From contig NZ_CP033433.1 of NCBI RefSeq assembly GCF_003713065.1, forward strand, positions 310,001-374,000: a stretch of 64,000 bases of DNA. The letters run 5' to 3'. Shown piece after piece: positions 1 to 8,961 of this stretch. The DNA is from Cohnella candidum (GTDB taxonomy: Bacteria > Bacillota > Bacilli > Paenibacillales > Paenibacillaceae). Within the stretch, counting starts at the first letter, position 1. Every line of letters begins with the position of its first letter. Made by a program: the position numbers and the translations under genes. The notes beneath the pieces are model-generated. The model did not search any database, was not told the DNA's origin, and saw nothing but the letters and a program-made list of their open reading frames with translations.

Positions 1-1
1 A

Positions 2-1183
2 GAATTTGGCTTTTTGATCGTACTCCCGACCTTATTTTTCTTCTATCGATGGATGGTGGAGAAGAAAGAAGCAGATTTTCGGACGGGAGTGGTCGGAGCC
101 GCCGCTGTCGGACTCGTTCATGCCATTGGTTTCGGATTCCTATGGCTCGGTGGGGGAGCGTTGGCTGTCGCTGAATTGTTTCTTCGGCCGAAACCTGGAA
201 TGAAGAGGTTTTTAAAGTGGTTTTTTGCAGGCACGATTTCCGGCGTGATTGCCATTTTGCCTGCTGTCATCGGTTTGGTTGTCGGAAAACATTTTCATGC
301 AAACTCATTGAACTTTACGTTTGAAGAATCACTGGTCGTCCGACCGCCGATCCGAATCATCGATTGGATTGCGCTTTTCTCGGCCGCTTTGTTGTTGGTT
401 TCTTCCTTGAGAGGAAGCTTCGAGAAAAGGTTTGCGGATCTTTTCATTTCGGTTTTCGGTTTCGGTATCTTTATTTTATATGAATTTGTGGGATGGATAA
501 CTCAGAAAGACATGATATCCGCCCGTTCTCCGGATTTATGGGCAATTATGATTCCATTGCTTTGCGGGATGGCAATCGCTCGAATGTTAGGCTGGATCGG
601 AAGTTTTCGTTACAATCAATTCTGCTTCGCAGGGATTTTTTCCCTGGTTTTGATCGCCGGAACCATTGTACATCCACCTAAGCCGATCTTTCCGGATAAA
701 CTGGAAAGCGATGAAGGATTAAATCAATACCTAAGAATTGATCAGTCCTTTACCCCGAAAAGCTGGACTATCGTTTATTCATTCCGCGAAGGAAACAACA
801 TGGTTAGAGGCAGCGGCTATTATATGTATGTGGGGCCCAAAATCGGAGATTTCGACGCACCAACTTATTTTTTAGGAGTTTACGATCCTACAAAACCTGG
901 TCTGACGCGTTATGGCGAAAAAAAGGTAGATACCCGTATCGGGCAAGATGTGTTCATTTTCTACGAGAAGCACGTTTATAAAAACGAAGCGCTTCTGCAA
1001 CTGAAAACGGAAGTCGGAAAGGCCAAAGAGTATAAGACTAGGGAAACTGACATGGTAGAGCTAAAAAAATGGTTGGAACTTTACGAACGGAGCAACGGAA
1101 AGATTGAGGTATACTATGACGGGCCAACTTTAACGGTCTACCACATTCATATTATTGAAAAGTCCAAGCCGGTAAATGAATAG
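2..1183 (+). CDS. Polytopic membrane protein, 5'-truncated by the window edge
   Basis: The frame is open from base 2, with no convincing start or ribosome site, so this is the C-terminal part of a longer protein. The first ~230 residues hold about six to seven hydrophobic segments with short loops. The last ~150 residues are soluble, rich in aromatic and charged residues, and probably lie on one face of the membrane. The layout (multi-TM followed by a soluble tail) resembles GT-C type glycosyltransferases, but I see no diagnostic motif and do not assign a function. It precedes the exopolysaccharide genes in the same orientation, 137 bases from the epimerase, so a role in that pathway is plausible by position only. 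Confidence 0.6.
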   Translation, partial: EFGFLIVLPTLFFFYRWMVEKKEADFRTGVVGAAAVGLVHAIGFGFLWLGGGALAVAELFLRPKPGMKRFLKWFFAGTISGVIAILPAVIGLVVGKHFHANSLNFTFEESLVVRPPIRIIDWIALFSAALLLVSSLRGSFEKRFADLFISVFGFGIFILYEFVGWITQKDMISARSPDLWAIMIPLLCGMAIARMLGWIGSFRYNQFCFAGIFSLVLIAGTIVHPPKPIFPDKLESDEGLNQYLRIDQSFTPKSWTIVYSFREGNNMVRGSGYYMYVGPKIGDFDAPTYFLGVYDPTKPGLTRYGEKKVDTRIGQDVFIFYEKHVYKNEALLQLKTEVGKAKEYKTRETDMVELKKWLELYERSNGKIEVYYDGPTLTVYHIHIIEKSKPVNE

Positions 1184-1320
1184 TCGGGCTTTTCGCACTT
1201 GTGTGCCTAGTATAATGGCGATACAATTTATAGGCATATGGTTCTAGTTCTAATTCTCTAAGTTGGTAACTAAGAACCATTGACGTATTCTATCAATATA
1301 GAGGTTGCGGAGGATGGCTA
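1184..1320 (+). promoter_or_regulatory. Leader of the epimerase gene: -10 candidate and stem-loop
   Basis: A TATAAT box lies at 1211-1216 without a good -35 element. A 12-13 bp stem (ATGGTTCTAGTT at 1238-1249 with AACTAAGAACCAT at 1268-1280, one bulge) follows, with an 18-base loop and no T-run, so it is not an intrinsic terminator. A strong GGAGG at 1309-1313 sets the ATG at 1321. The hairpin could protect or regulate the mRNA; that is inference. Confidence 0.35.
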
Positions 1321-2244
1321 ATGGACATCTTAGTTACCGGCGGGGCAGGATTTATCGGGTCGCATGTGGTTGAGGCGTTGTTGGAAAATGGGCATAACGT
1401 TGCGGTCCTCGACAATTTAAGCAATGGTTTCGCGGATCGTATCCCTTCGGATTCCGTTTTATATGACCTGGACATTTGCGATCCTACAATTTCTCATGTA
1501 TTTCGCCAATTCCGACCCGAAATTGTGGTTCATCTTGCCGCGCAAACAGATGTTGCCGCTTCCGTTGCAAGATTTTCTCTTGATGCTCAGATCAACATCA
1601 TGGGTACGCTGGAGTTATTGCAAAAGTGCGCTGAATTCGGAATACGAAAATTCATCTATGCATCCTCTGCCGCAGTTTACGGGAACCCGAAAAGCTTTTA
1701 CATTTCAGAAGATCACCCGTTACGTCCTATCTCTCCGTACGGCATTTCCAAATATGCCGCCGAGCTCTATGTTCAAAGAGTCGCTGAAGAGCACGGCATC
1801 GACCATACGGTATTACGTTATGCCAATGTGTATGGGGAAAGGCAAGGAGAGAAATCGGAAGGGGGAGTGGTTTCCGGCTTTATTCGGAAGCTGAGAAATC
1901 GTGAAAGGCCGATTATTTTTGGAACCGGTGAGCAAACGAGGGATTTTATATACGTGAAAGACGTAGCAGAAGCGAATGTGGCTGCTTTGACACGGGGATC
2001 GGGAGGGACCTTCAACGTTGGTACAGGGCAACGGACAAGCGTACTCGATCTTCTTCGAAAGTTAGGCGAAGTCACCGGCATCGTTCCCGATCCACTTTAC
2101 GAACCCCCTCGGCTTGGAGACATCCTGCATAACGGTTTGGATATCCGTTTAGCTTCCGAAGAGCTTGGCTGGGCACCTCGGTATTCACTGATTGACGGGT
2201 TGAAACAAACCTATGATCCTTATTTCATCCAATCGCGGATATGA
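1321..2244 (+). CDS. NAD-dependent epimerase/dehydratase (UDP-hexose/HexNAc 4-epimerase type)
   Basis: This 307-residue extended short-chain dehydrogenase begins with the NAD-binding Rossmann motif TGGAGFIGSH and carries SSAAVYG and the catalytic YGISK (Tyr-x-x-x-Lys). The family interconverts nucleotide sugars such as UDP-Glc/UDP-Gal or UDP-GlcNAc/UDP-GalNAc. In pel systems a UDP-GlcNAc C4-epimerase (PelX) supplies GalNAc, so the same job is likely here. The start follows GGAGG by 7 bases; an out-of-frame ATG at 1314 is ignored. Its last 25 bases overlap tail-to-tail with the antisense hydrolase. The exact sugar cannot be read from the sequence. Confidence 0.88.
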   Translation: MDILVTGGAGFIGSHVVEALLENGHNVAVLDNLSNGFADRIPSDSVLYDLDICDPTISHVFRQFRPEIVVHLAAQTDVAASVARFSLDAQINIMGTLELLQKCAEFGIRKFIYASSAAVYGNPKSFYISEDHPLRPISPYGISKYAAELYVQRVAEEHGIDHTVLRYANVYGERQGEKSEGGVVSGFIRKLRNRERPIIFGTGEQTRDFIYVKDVAEANVAALTRGSGGTFNVGTGQRTSVLDLLRKLGEVTGIVPDPLYEPPRLGDILHNGLDIRLASEELGWAPRYSLIDGLKQTYDPYFIQSRI

Positions 2245-3029
2245 TAACTTTCGCTTCGGGTCAAGTGAACGAAGCCAGCATTCTCTGCTTCGGACCTGTG
2301 CTGGCTTAGAGCCGACTCAGAGACGGTGAAAACCGTAATCCCATGATCGATTAGCGACTGTATCTTTTTCATTTGTTTTCGCATCCAAGGGTTTGATTTC
2401 CATTCGCCACTCCAATCTTCCCAGAGAAAGCCGTCCAAAAAGGGTGCGGATTTCGATATGGAACCGAATCCACGATTTTGTATAAGGATTGAAGAGGGCA
2501 AGGCCTCTTTGCACTGGGCCATCCAATGGCCGAATGAGACTACAAGTTCATCGTACAACCCGGCATTGAATGCGAACGTATCGATGTCGTCGACAGTATC
2601 AAGGAAGATGCCATCACAATGTTTGCCATGAATTAGCTCTGCGGCTTCATTCAACAGAACTGAACGGAAATGTGGCTGTCGTATGTCCATGATAAAGGCA
2701 TCCCATTGCTCCAAGTACTGTGATTGTCCGCCGACTTTCATGAAATCTTCGGGTAACAGAAGGTTCCATCGGTCCCGGTTCCATCTGGGACTCTCCATTA
2801 CGCTTAAATAACCGATCACGATAGTTCCATTTTCCTTTAAACCTTGCAGCGCCTCGGGAGCATGGTGATTGGCTTCGACGATGACAAGATCGAAGCTGGA
2901 TAATGCCCGGTAAAGACCTTTATCAGGGGGACCATAGTCGATCATAAACGAATCAACCCTGTTAAGCGGCAGTTTTCGTGGGAACGTCTGACGTCTCCAT
3001 GGCCAAAATCGGAAGCTCATGCGTTTCAT
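2220..3029 (-). CDS. GH114-like hydrolase (endo-alpha-1,4-polygalactosaminidase family)
   Basis: The 269-residue product looks like a TIM-barrel glycosidase of the GH114 / PelA hydrolase type: a GYLSV strand, an acidic DGIFLDTVDD strand end carrying probable catalytic Asp residues, an NRG strand and a DGFLWED segment. PelA hydrolase domains cleave partially deacetylated GalNAc polymers. The start at 3029 is chosen because AAGGTAGG lies directly upstream; the longer frame to 3341 runs into the divergent pelF. No signal peptide or membrane anchor is visible and the PelA deacetylase domain is missing, which is odd for an enzyme expected to act outside the cell. It is transcribed against its neighbours. 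Confidence 0.7.
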   Translation of the reverse strand: MKRMSFRFWPWRRQTFPRKLPLNRVDSFMIDYGPPDKGLYRALSSFDLVIVEANHHAPEALQGLKENGTIVIGYLSVMESPRWNRDRWNLLLPEDFMKVGGQSQYLEQWDAFIMDIRQPHFRSVLLNEAAELIHGKHCDGIFLDTVDDIDTFAFNAGLYDELVVSFGHWMAQCKEALPSSILIQNRGFGSISKSAPFLDGFLWEDWSGEWKSNPWMRKQMKKIQSLIDHGITVFTVSESALSQHRSEAENAGFVHLTRSESYHIRDWMK

Positions 3030-3113
3030 CCTACCTTGTTCGTAACATTTTTGCTGAACTATTATATCATACAAAAATAGTTTGCTTGGAAACTCACGGA
3101 AGCGAAGGTGATA

Positions 3114-4889
3114 ATGGTGCGGAACAATATACGAGTTTTGCTGACTACAGAAGGCACCTATCCTTTCCATCAAGGCGGGGTCAGTACTTGGTGCGACACG
3201 CTGGTGAAAAAGCTTCCTTCCGTTGATTTCATGATATATAGCGTGCTTACGGATCCTTTTGTTACGCAGAAGTATAAACTTCCTAAAAGCAGCGGCTTGA
3301 TCCGAATGCCCCTTTGGGGCACCGAAGAGCCGAGCGAGCATTTAACGGTTCCTTTTGCTCAAGTATACGCAGCAAAACGAAGAACGAATGAGGAAACGGT
3401 TAAAGCACACTTCATTCCACTGTTCATTCAATTAATTCAAGAGATCGTTCGGCCGGACAAGAATCCGCTTCGTTTCTCGGCAACTCTGCTGGATATGTAT
3501 TTGTACTTCCAAGAGTACGAATATAAAAACACATTTAAATCTAAAGCGGTTTGGGATGAGTATAAGGCTTTCATTCTCAATTATTCGGCAGATCCTCGAA
3601 ATCACTTGGCGCAACCTGATGTGTACGGTTTGACCCAAAGTCTCGGGTGGATATATCGATTTTTAAATATCATCAATACGCCGATTCCGAAAGTCGAAGT
3701 CACGCATGCTACGGCAGCTGCTTTTTGCGGAATTCCTTGCGTCATCGCCAAAATGAAGGACAAAACGCCATATCTTCTTACCGAGCATGGTGTTTATTTG
3801 AGGGAACAATATTTATCTTTATCAAAAAGGGAATATTCATCCTTCTTGAACACGATCTTGGTCCGTTTTATCCATAGCATCACCAGCATGAACTATACGA
3901 TGGCTGACCAGGTTTCCCCAGTGTGTGAGTATAACACGCGGTGGGAAAAAACTTTCGGAGTTCCAGACCATCGTCTGAAAGTTATTCACAACGGAGTAGA
4001 TAAGCTGGTGTTTACGGAGGAGGCTCCGCCTCGTAATTCACATCCGACTGTTGTCACTATCGCAAGGATTGATCCGAATAAAGATATCATCAGCTTAATC
4101 CGCTCGGCTTCAGTCGTACGGGAGACGGTGCCGGATGTACGCTTTATAGTCTATGGCTCAATAGCTGTGCCCGAATATTATGAAGAGTGCTTGGAGCTCT
4201 TGAAACGGCTCGGTTTGGAGGAAACTTTCCTCTTTGCTGGACATACGGACAATATGACAGCTGCTTATGCTTCTGCAGATGTGATCGCCCTATCCAGCAC
4301 TTCAGAAGCATTTCCATATTCCGTGGTCGAAGCAATGATGGTCTCCCGTCCAGTCATCGCAACAGACGTCGGAGGCGTCGGGGAGGCATTGGGCGACGCG
4401 GGAATCCTAGTCCCTCCTTGCAATCCGAAGGAGATGGCAAAAGGAATCATCCGCCTTATACAAGATCCGGATCTTCGTTTGGAGATGGGACGGGACGCTA
4501 GACAAAGGGCTTTAAGTTATTTCACGCTGGATAAAGTGCTGGAGTCTTATTTGAAGAGCTATATTATGCTCTCCTTAGGTATCGACTCGGAGCGCCAGGC
4601 GGAAAAAAAAGCTGTGCCGATTCCGCAGAAGCATGTCCCATCGCCTGCTGTCACTCAGCGACTTTATGCAAACCGTGCATACGCCTTAATATCCGTGCAG
4701 CTTGATCGCGAGGCTATTGAACAGTTTCGACTGGCCATACGGGCAAACCCTGCATCACCTTCGGTGCCCGTTCTATATTCGGAAATCGCCGAAGCATATA
4801 ACAGACTGGGCAATCGGGAATTAGCCCTTATTGAATTGGAGAATATGCGCAAGTGGCTGTTCAGAGATAAACGCCATGAGTCCGCATAG
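3114..4889 (+). CDS. pelF: PelF-type GT4 glycosyltransferase with C-terminal TPR-like tail
   Basis: This cytosolic family 4 glycosyltransferase polymerises the exopolysaccharide from UDP-sugars. The N-terminal half has the PelF hallmark TEHGVYLREQ; the donor-binding half has RIDPNKD, then SEAFPYSVVEAM with the E-x7-E type site, and TDVGGVGEA. PelF proteins are usually about 500 residues; this one is 591, the excess being two TPR-like helical pairs in the last ~75 residues. TPR repeats belong to PelE in the classic system, so this may be a PelF-TPR fusion replacing it. GAAGG at 3104-3108 favours the ATG at 3114 over the GTG at 3108. The next gene follows after 17 bases. Confidence 0.88.
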   Translation: MVRNNIRVLLTTEGTYPFHQGGVSTWCDTLVKKLPSVDFMIYSVLTDPFVTQKYKLPKSSGLIRMPLWGTEEPSEHLTVPFAQVYAAKRRTNEETVKAHFIPLFIQLIQEIVRPDKNPLRFSATLLDMYLYFQEYEYKNTFKSKAVWDEYKAFILNYSADPRNHLAQPDVYGLTQSLGWIYRFLNIINTPIPKVEVTHATAAAFCGIPCVIAKMKDKTPYLLTEHGVYLREQYLSLSKREYSSFLNTILVRFIHSITSMNYTMADQVSPVCEYNTRWEKTFGVPDHRLKVIHNGVDKLVFTEEAPPRNSHPTVVTIARIDPNKDIISLIRSASVVRETVPDVRFIVYGSIAVPEYYEECLELLKRLGLEETFLFAGHTDNMTAAYASADVIALSSTSEAFPYSVVEAMMVSRPVIATDVGGVGEALGDAGILVPPCNPKEMAKGIIRLIQDPDLRLEMGRDARQRALSYFTLDKVLESYLKSYIMLSLGIDSERQAEKKAVPIPQKHVPSPAVTQRLYANRAYALISVQLDREAIEQFRLAIRANPASPSVPVLYSEIAEAYNRLGNRELALIELENMRKWLFRDKRHESA

Positions 4890-4906
4890 GAGGGAGGCGA
4901 GGAAAT

Positions 4907-5356
4907 ATGGTGTCCAGACCAATCAGAAGAGGGAGAGGTTTCTGGGGAGACATCGAACGTTACGTGGTTCCTTCCGCATACTCGGATAACCAATATGCGT
5001 ATGTGGCAGCAGACATGGAAACGGTAAAACAACCGCTAAGCAAGTCCGTGATCGCTGAAGCCATTGCTACTCCAGTTATGGCTATCCCGCCTTCGCCGCA
5101 GCCTGTTATCGACGACGATTTGCCTTCGACGGTTTTAAGCGAGGAAAGCGCCGCATTGGCAGAAGATATTCGGCAAATTAAGTATAAGTACATCGTCGGC
5201 AAAATCGCCGGACAGGATTTATCTGGACATGACGGACGCATCCTGGTCCGAAAGAATGAAGTGATTTCAGAAGAACATATAGAACTAGCGGATCGCGAGG
5301 GCAAACTGGCAGACTTAATCGTCTCGATGCGCATCCCGGGGCTGGGCGAGGAGTAA
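4907..5356 (+). CDS. Unknown protein of the exopolysaccharide cluster
   Basis: I do not recognise a family for this 149-residue soluble protein. The first ~30 residues are basic and aromatic, a Pro-rich low-complexity linker follows (about residues 50-75), and the last ~60 residues form a compact module beginning YIVGKIAGQDL and ending in LIVSM, which by eye resembles small barrel or hybrid-motif folds (G-x-aromatic/aliphatic-D-x-x-G pattern). AGGAGGG precedes the ATG. It sits between pelF and the pelG-like gene with only 6 bases before the latter, so it is almost certainly translated with them and may scaffold the synthase complex; that is inference from position. Confidence 0.6.
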   Translation: MVSRPIRRGRGFWGDIERYVVPSAYSDNQYAYVAADMETVKQPLSKSVIAEAIATPVMAIPPSPQPVIDDDLPSTVLSEESAALAEDIRQIKYKYIVGKIAGQDLSGHDGRILVRKNEVISEEHIELADREGKLADLIVSMRIPGLGEE

Positions 5357-5362
5357 GCGCAG

Positions 5363-7009
5363 ATGGTAGTTGCTGAAACGAAATCAGCTGACGGATTCGA
5401 ACAGGAAAAATGGTTGGACGAGTTAATTGAGGAAATTCGTGCTCGTCATTTGCAGCCGGAAGATCGTTATGAAGTGACGGCTATCTTAGAGTCGTTCGGT
5501 TGGAATGATGAAAGGGCGAGGATGGCATTCGGCGTCCAAGATGTCTTCGAATTGGCATCGCTGATATGGGATAAAATGCAGCAAAGTATATTGTTCACTC
5601 CATTTGCACCCATAGAGAAACAAAAATTAGGCCGATTGATCTTTGAAATCATTCAACAATTTTTCCGGGGAATGATCTTTGCTCTGCCGATGGCCGTTTC
5701 TGTTCTTTCGATGCTTACCTTAAAATTTTCGTTATGGTCGTACGAAAATCTCTCAGTTGCCACCGCAACCGCAATCGGCATCGGAACGATCGCCAGCTTT
5801 ATCATTGTCGGTGGATTTACTCAAGCCATCGCGCGGAGGGGTTTTTTCTATATCATGTTGGGCTATTACAATATGGCCCGAAAAATGACTTTTTATTTTA
5901 TCAGATTAGGCTTCCTCGTCTGTATCGGAGTCTGTTTGCTTCTATATGGCGTGAATGTCGTATTTAATTTATTTCCTTATGCAATGATATCGATCGCGAT
6001 ATTATACTTCTTTTTTCTGAACACAATATGGCTATCGGTAACGGTTTACTATATTTTGCGCAAAGAATTGGTTTTTACCTGCTTGATCGTTTTGGGCATA
6101 TTTCTGGTCTGGTTGTTTTTTGACGTATTTAAAATGTCAATTATCGTTTCCCAGCTTATCGCTTTGCTTGTGGTTTCTTTCTTGAGTCTTATGCTCGTTG
6201 CTAAATATTTTAGTGATGCCGAACGGAAAATGGAAAAAGGCATCGCCCCTCAGATGCCTAGAATTTCAATTACTTTATTTTCGACAATGCCCTATTTTAT
6301 TTATGGATTCATATATTTCTCTTTTCTTTTCGTAGACCGCGTGTTCTCTTGGTCTACTCCGGACAGTTTTATCCCGTATATCGTATGGTTTCGCGGTCCC
6401 TATGAAATCGGGCTTGATTTCGCGCTGTTGGTTCTAATCGTTCCGATGGGAATCAGTGAGGTCGTCGTGTCCAAGCTCATCAAAGATATTTATGCGAGCC
6501 AAAAAGGTTATATGGGTACAGAAACAAAGGCAATGAATCAACGTTTTCTCCGAATGTATCTCAAAATGTCCGCCTGGATGGCAGCAATTTCAGTCGTTAG
6601 CGCATTATTATTATACATGACAGCTAAAGCATTTTTCGTTCACCATCCGCAATCGATCGGCTTAACTTTGTTCACGAATCCTACCACGCATTTCGTATTT
6701 CTATGGGGACTGACGGGATACGTGCTTATCGCGTCGGCTCTGCTGAATGCCGTAATATTATTCTCTCTCTCTCAACCAGCATTGGTAGCGAAGGCAATCA
6801 TACCTGCTTTCGGAGTTAACATGATCGTCGGGTTCTTGGCGACGCGATGGGCGCACTTCGGCTTTGGTCACGATATCGGCAATAACCCGGGGTATACGTA
6901 TGCAGTGTTTGGATTGGTTGCAGGAGGAATTTTATTCGTCTGGTTAAGCACGAGAAACGTTTGGAAAGTGCTTAGCGAATTGGATTACTACATGTACGCT
7001 GCGTCATGA
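5363..7009 (+). CDS. pelG: PelG-like polysaccharide export membrane protein
   Basis: The 548-residue protein has a ~95-residue soluble N-terminal region, then about 12 hydrophobic segments, the layout of PelG, a MOP-superfamily flippase-like protein that works with PelF and PelD in the inner membrane. Matches that support this are an FVDRVFSW stretch after the sixth segment and a C-terminal LDYYMY like the LDRLEYE end of PelG. Classical PelG (~455 residues) lacks the long soluble N-terminus. A GAGGAG site at 5348-5353 sets the ATG. It lies immediately after the small unknown gene and 31 bases before the HD-GYP protein. Homology is judged by eye and is moderate. Confidence 0.65.
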   Translation: MVVAETKSADGFEQEKWLDELIEEIRARHLQPEDRYEVTAILESFGWNDERARMAFGVQDVFELASLIWDKMQQSILFTPFAPIEKQKLGRLIFEIIQQFFRGMIFALPMAVSVLSMLTLKFSLWSYENLSVATATAIGIGTIASFIIVGGFTQAIARRGFFYIMLGYYNMARKMTFYFIRLGFLVCIGVCLLLYGVNVVFNLFPYAMISIAILYFFFLNTIWLSVTVYYILRKELVFTCLIVLGIFLVWLFFDVFKMSIIVSQLIALLVVSFLSLMLVAKYFSDAERKMEKGIAPQMPRISITLFSTMPYFIYGFIYFSFLFVDRVFSWSTPDSFIPYIVWFRGPYEIGLDFALLVLIVPMGISEVVVSKLIKDIYASQKGYMGTETKAMNQRFLRMYLKMSAWMAAISVVSALLLYMTAKAFFVHHPQSIGLTLFTNPTTHFVFLWGLTGYVLIASALLNAVILFSLSQPALVAKAIIPAFGVNMIVGFLATRWAHFGFGHDIGNNPGYTYAVFGLVAGGILFVWLSTRNVWKVLSELDYYMYAAS

Positions 7010-7040
7010 ACATTGCAAGAGGCGCAAAGGAGGGATGAGT

Positions 7041-8939
7041 GTGAACATTAGCCGGTTCATCGATCGTGGGGAGCAATGGGCGCTCCAACTTCGGCAGTAT
7101 TTTATGGAACATTTTACACTCGCGGTATTGCTGTTTATCGTGGTTTGCGTGTTATGCCTGGCGGGATTTTGGATAGGAATGACACGCGGAAAACAGTACC
7201 GAAAAGATCTTCAAAAAGTCACAGAATTACTGGGTAACCTGGATGTATCCAAGGGTTTAGAGAAAAACTTGACGATATTTCTTGAAATGGCGTCTGAGTT
7301 TGTTCTTGCCAGAACGTATACATTCTATGTGAAGGACGCCAAAAACGGATGTTACGTCCTGAAAGCGGTTCGCCATCAATCCGTTGATTTTGGAAAGGTC
7401 AAACCGTCTTACAGCGGGTTGACGGGATACCAGAAGGAATCCTATCAACCTCCCGTAACCCTGCCGCTGGATGCATTACCACGCAGGACAGGAATCGTAA
7501 AGGAAGGGGAGGTTCCATTACTTTCTATTCCCCTAAAAAGCGGTACGGGCGTAATACGTATCGCGCCACTCCGATCAGCTTCGGCGAAGGCCAAAAGAGG
7601 GCTCTCCGCTTTTGCGACTTACCTCGAAAAGCTAGTGGACATGCTCATGGAATCGGAAATGCTTAAAATGCAGGCGGAAATCAGCCACCATTCCGTACAG
7701 GCACTAAAAACGATTTCAGATGTGACGTCCGATCATAAAACGACCGTTTCGATCATGCTTGAAACCTTCCTGAGAGCGACCAGTGGAAGATCCGCCGTTT
7801 TCTTGCTGGAAAAACTGGGGTTCCGGCAAGTACAGACCGCTGGGCTCTCCGCCAATGCCGCCATAAAGCTTCAGTCTGTGCTTTCTTACAATGGGTTCGC
7901 ATTGCCAAGAGGGCAAGAAGCAATTGTCGTTTCAAGAGGTGAACCCGATTTTATTCAACTTCCATCCGAATTTACCGAGAATGAGGTCCAATCGGTTGTC
8001 GGAGTTCAGTTGCAAACATCGATTGGAACCGCAATGCTTTTGGTGGGCTACGAGGAGAAAATGAACAAGGAACAGTTAGTCCGCTTCGGCATCGATCAAT
8101 TGATCACGGTCATCAAAAGCATGACCACTGTCCTTGAAAGTCAAGAGCCGCTTCGTCAGCTTTCTTCGGCACATATCCAATTGTTTCACTCCCTCGCGCG
8201 GATGCTGGATGACTCTAGTCCGTATACAGTAGGATATTCGGAGCAAATGAACCGGTATTCCGTTGTTATCGCCCAACAGCTCGGAATGGAGGAAGATGAA
8301 ATTCGAGACGTAGGTTTGGCTGCTTACCTCAGCCATATCGGCGTTATCGGCATCTCCAACGACCTTTATCAAAAAGAGGGCAAATATACGGAGATCGAGT
8401 TTGAAAAGATGAAGTTACATGCTGAAGTAGGAGCCCTAATGGTGGGCGTCACCATTGGTAATCCCCGCGTTGCCGAGTATATTATGCACCATCATGAACG
8501 TATGGACGGCTTCGGTTATCCGAAGGGACTTAAAGGAGAAGAAATCCCTTTGGGTGCCCGGATCATAGCAGTGGTCCAAACATTCCTCGCCAAGATTAAC
8601 GGCCGTAAATCCCGTGATCCTTTACGGTTCGATCAAGCTCTTCACACATTAACGGCGGCAGCGGGGACACAACTCGATCCGCAAGTCGTCACGGCTTTCA
8701 TTCAGTGGTTTAGGGAGAAACAAAAATCGCCGGAAGTCAGGGGACGCTCGTTAGGAACTTGTTGGGAAATGTGCTGTACGCCCGAGAGCATATGTGAAAA
8801 GTGCCCAGCCTATCACGTACCCGAGGTGAATTGCTGGGAAGTCGAAGGTAATCTATGCCGCAATCACGGCAAATCATGTGACACCTGTTTTGTCAAAACG
8901 GAATATTTGACGCGAGAGTATGGAAACAGCGCTTCTTAA
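7041..8939 (+). CDS. Membrane GAF-GAF-degenerate HD-GYP protein with Cys-rich tail (PelD-like position)
   Basis: One transmembrane helix (about residues 27-48) is followed by two GAF-like regions (about 60-205 and 215-370), an HD-GYP domain (380-560) and a tail with nine cysteines including two CWE motifs. HD-GYP enzymes hydrolyse c-di-GMP using a metal centre. Here the ligands are mostly lost: the GHS histidine is Tyr399, the HD pair is Ser431-His432, the following Lys is Val435, and the late Asp is Gln513; only His460 and the H484-H485-E486 / GYP492-494 part remain. It is probably not an enzyme but a nucleotide sensor. PelD also couples GAF with a degenerate signalling domain. The GTG at 7041 lies 7 bases after GGAGG; the ATG at 7035 is too close. 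Confidence 0.8.
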   Translation: MNISRFIDRGEQWALQLRQYFMEHFTLAVLLFIVVCVLCLAGFWIGMTRGKQYRKDLQKVTELLGNLDVSKGLEKNLTIFLEMASEFVLARTYTFYVKDAKNGCYVLKAVRHQSVDFGKVKPSYSGLTGYQKESYQPPVTLPLDALPRRTGIVKEGEVPLLSIPLKSGTGVIRIAPLRSASAKAKRGLSAFATYLEKLVDMLMESEMLKMQAEISHHSVQALKTISDVTSDHKTTVSIMLETFLRATSGRSAVFLLEKLGFRQVQTAGLSANAAIKLQSVLSYNGFALPRGQEAIVVSRGEPDFIQLPSEFTENEVQSVVGVQLQTSIGTAMLLVGYEEKMNKEQLVRFGIDQLITVIKSMTTVLESQEPLRQLSSAHIQLFHSLARMLDDSSPYTVGYSEQMNRYSVVIAQQLGMEEDEIRDVGLAAYLSHIGVIGISNDLYQKEGKYTEIEFEKMKLHAEVGALMVGVTIGNPRVAEYIMHHHERMDGFGYPKGLKGEEIPLGARIIAVVQTFLAKINGRKSRDPLRFDQALHTLTAAAGTQLDPQVVTAFIQWFREKQKSPEVRGRSLGTCWEMCCTPESICEKCPAYHVPEVNCWEVEGNLCRNHGKSCDTCFVKTEYLTREYGNSAS

Positions 8940-8961
8940 TCCACATTTTAGGGGATACCAA

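Noticed and set aside
1238-1280. Terminator in the epimerase leader
   Set aside because: The hairpin has no T-run, so it is noted only as a stem-loop.
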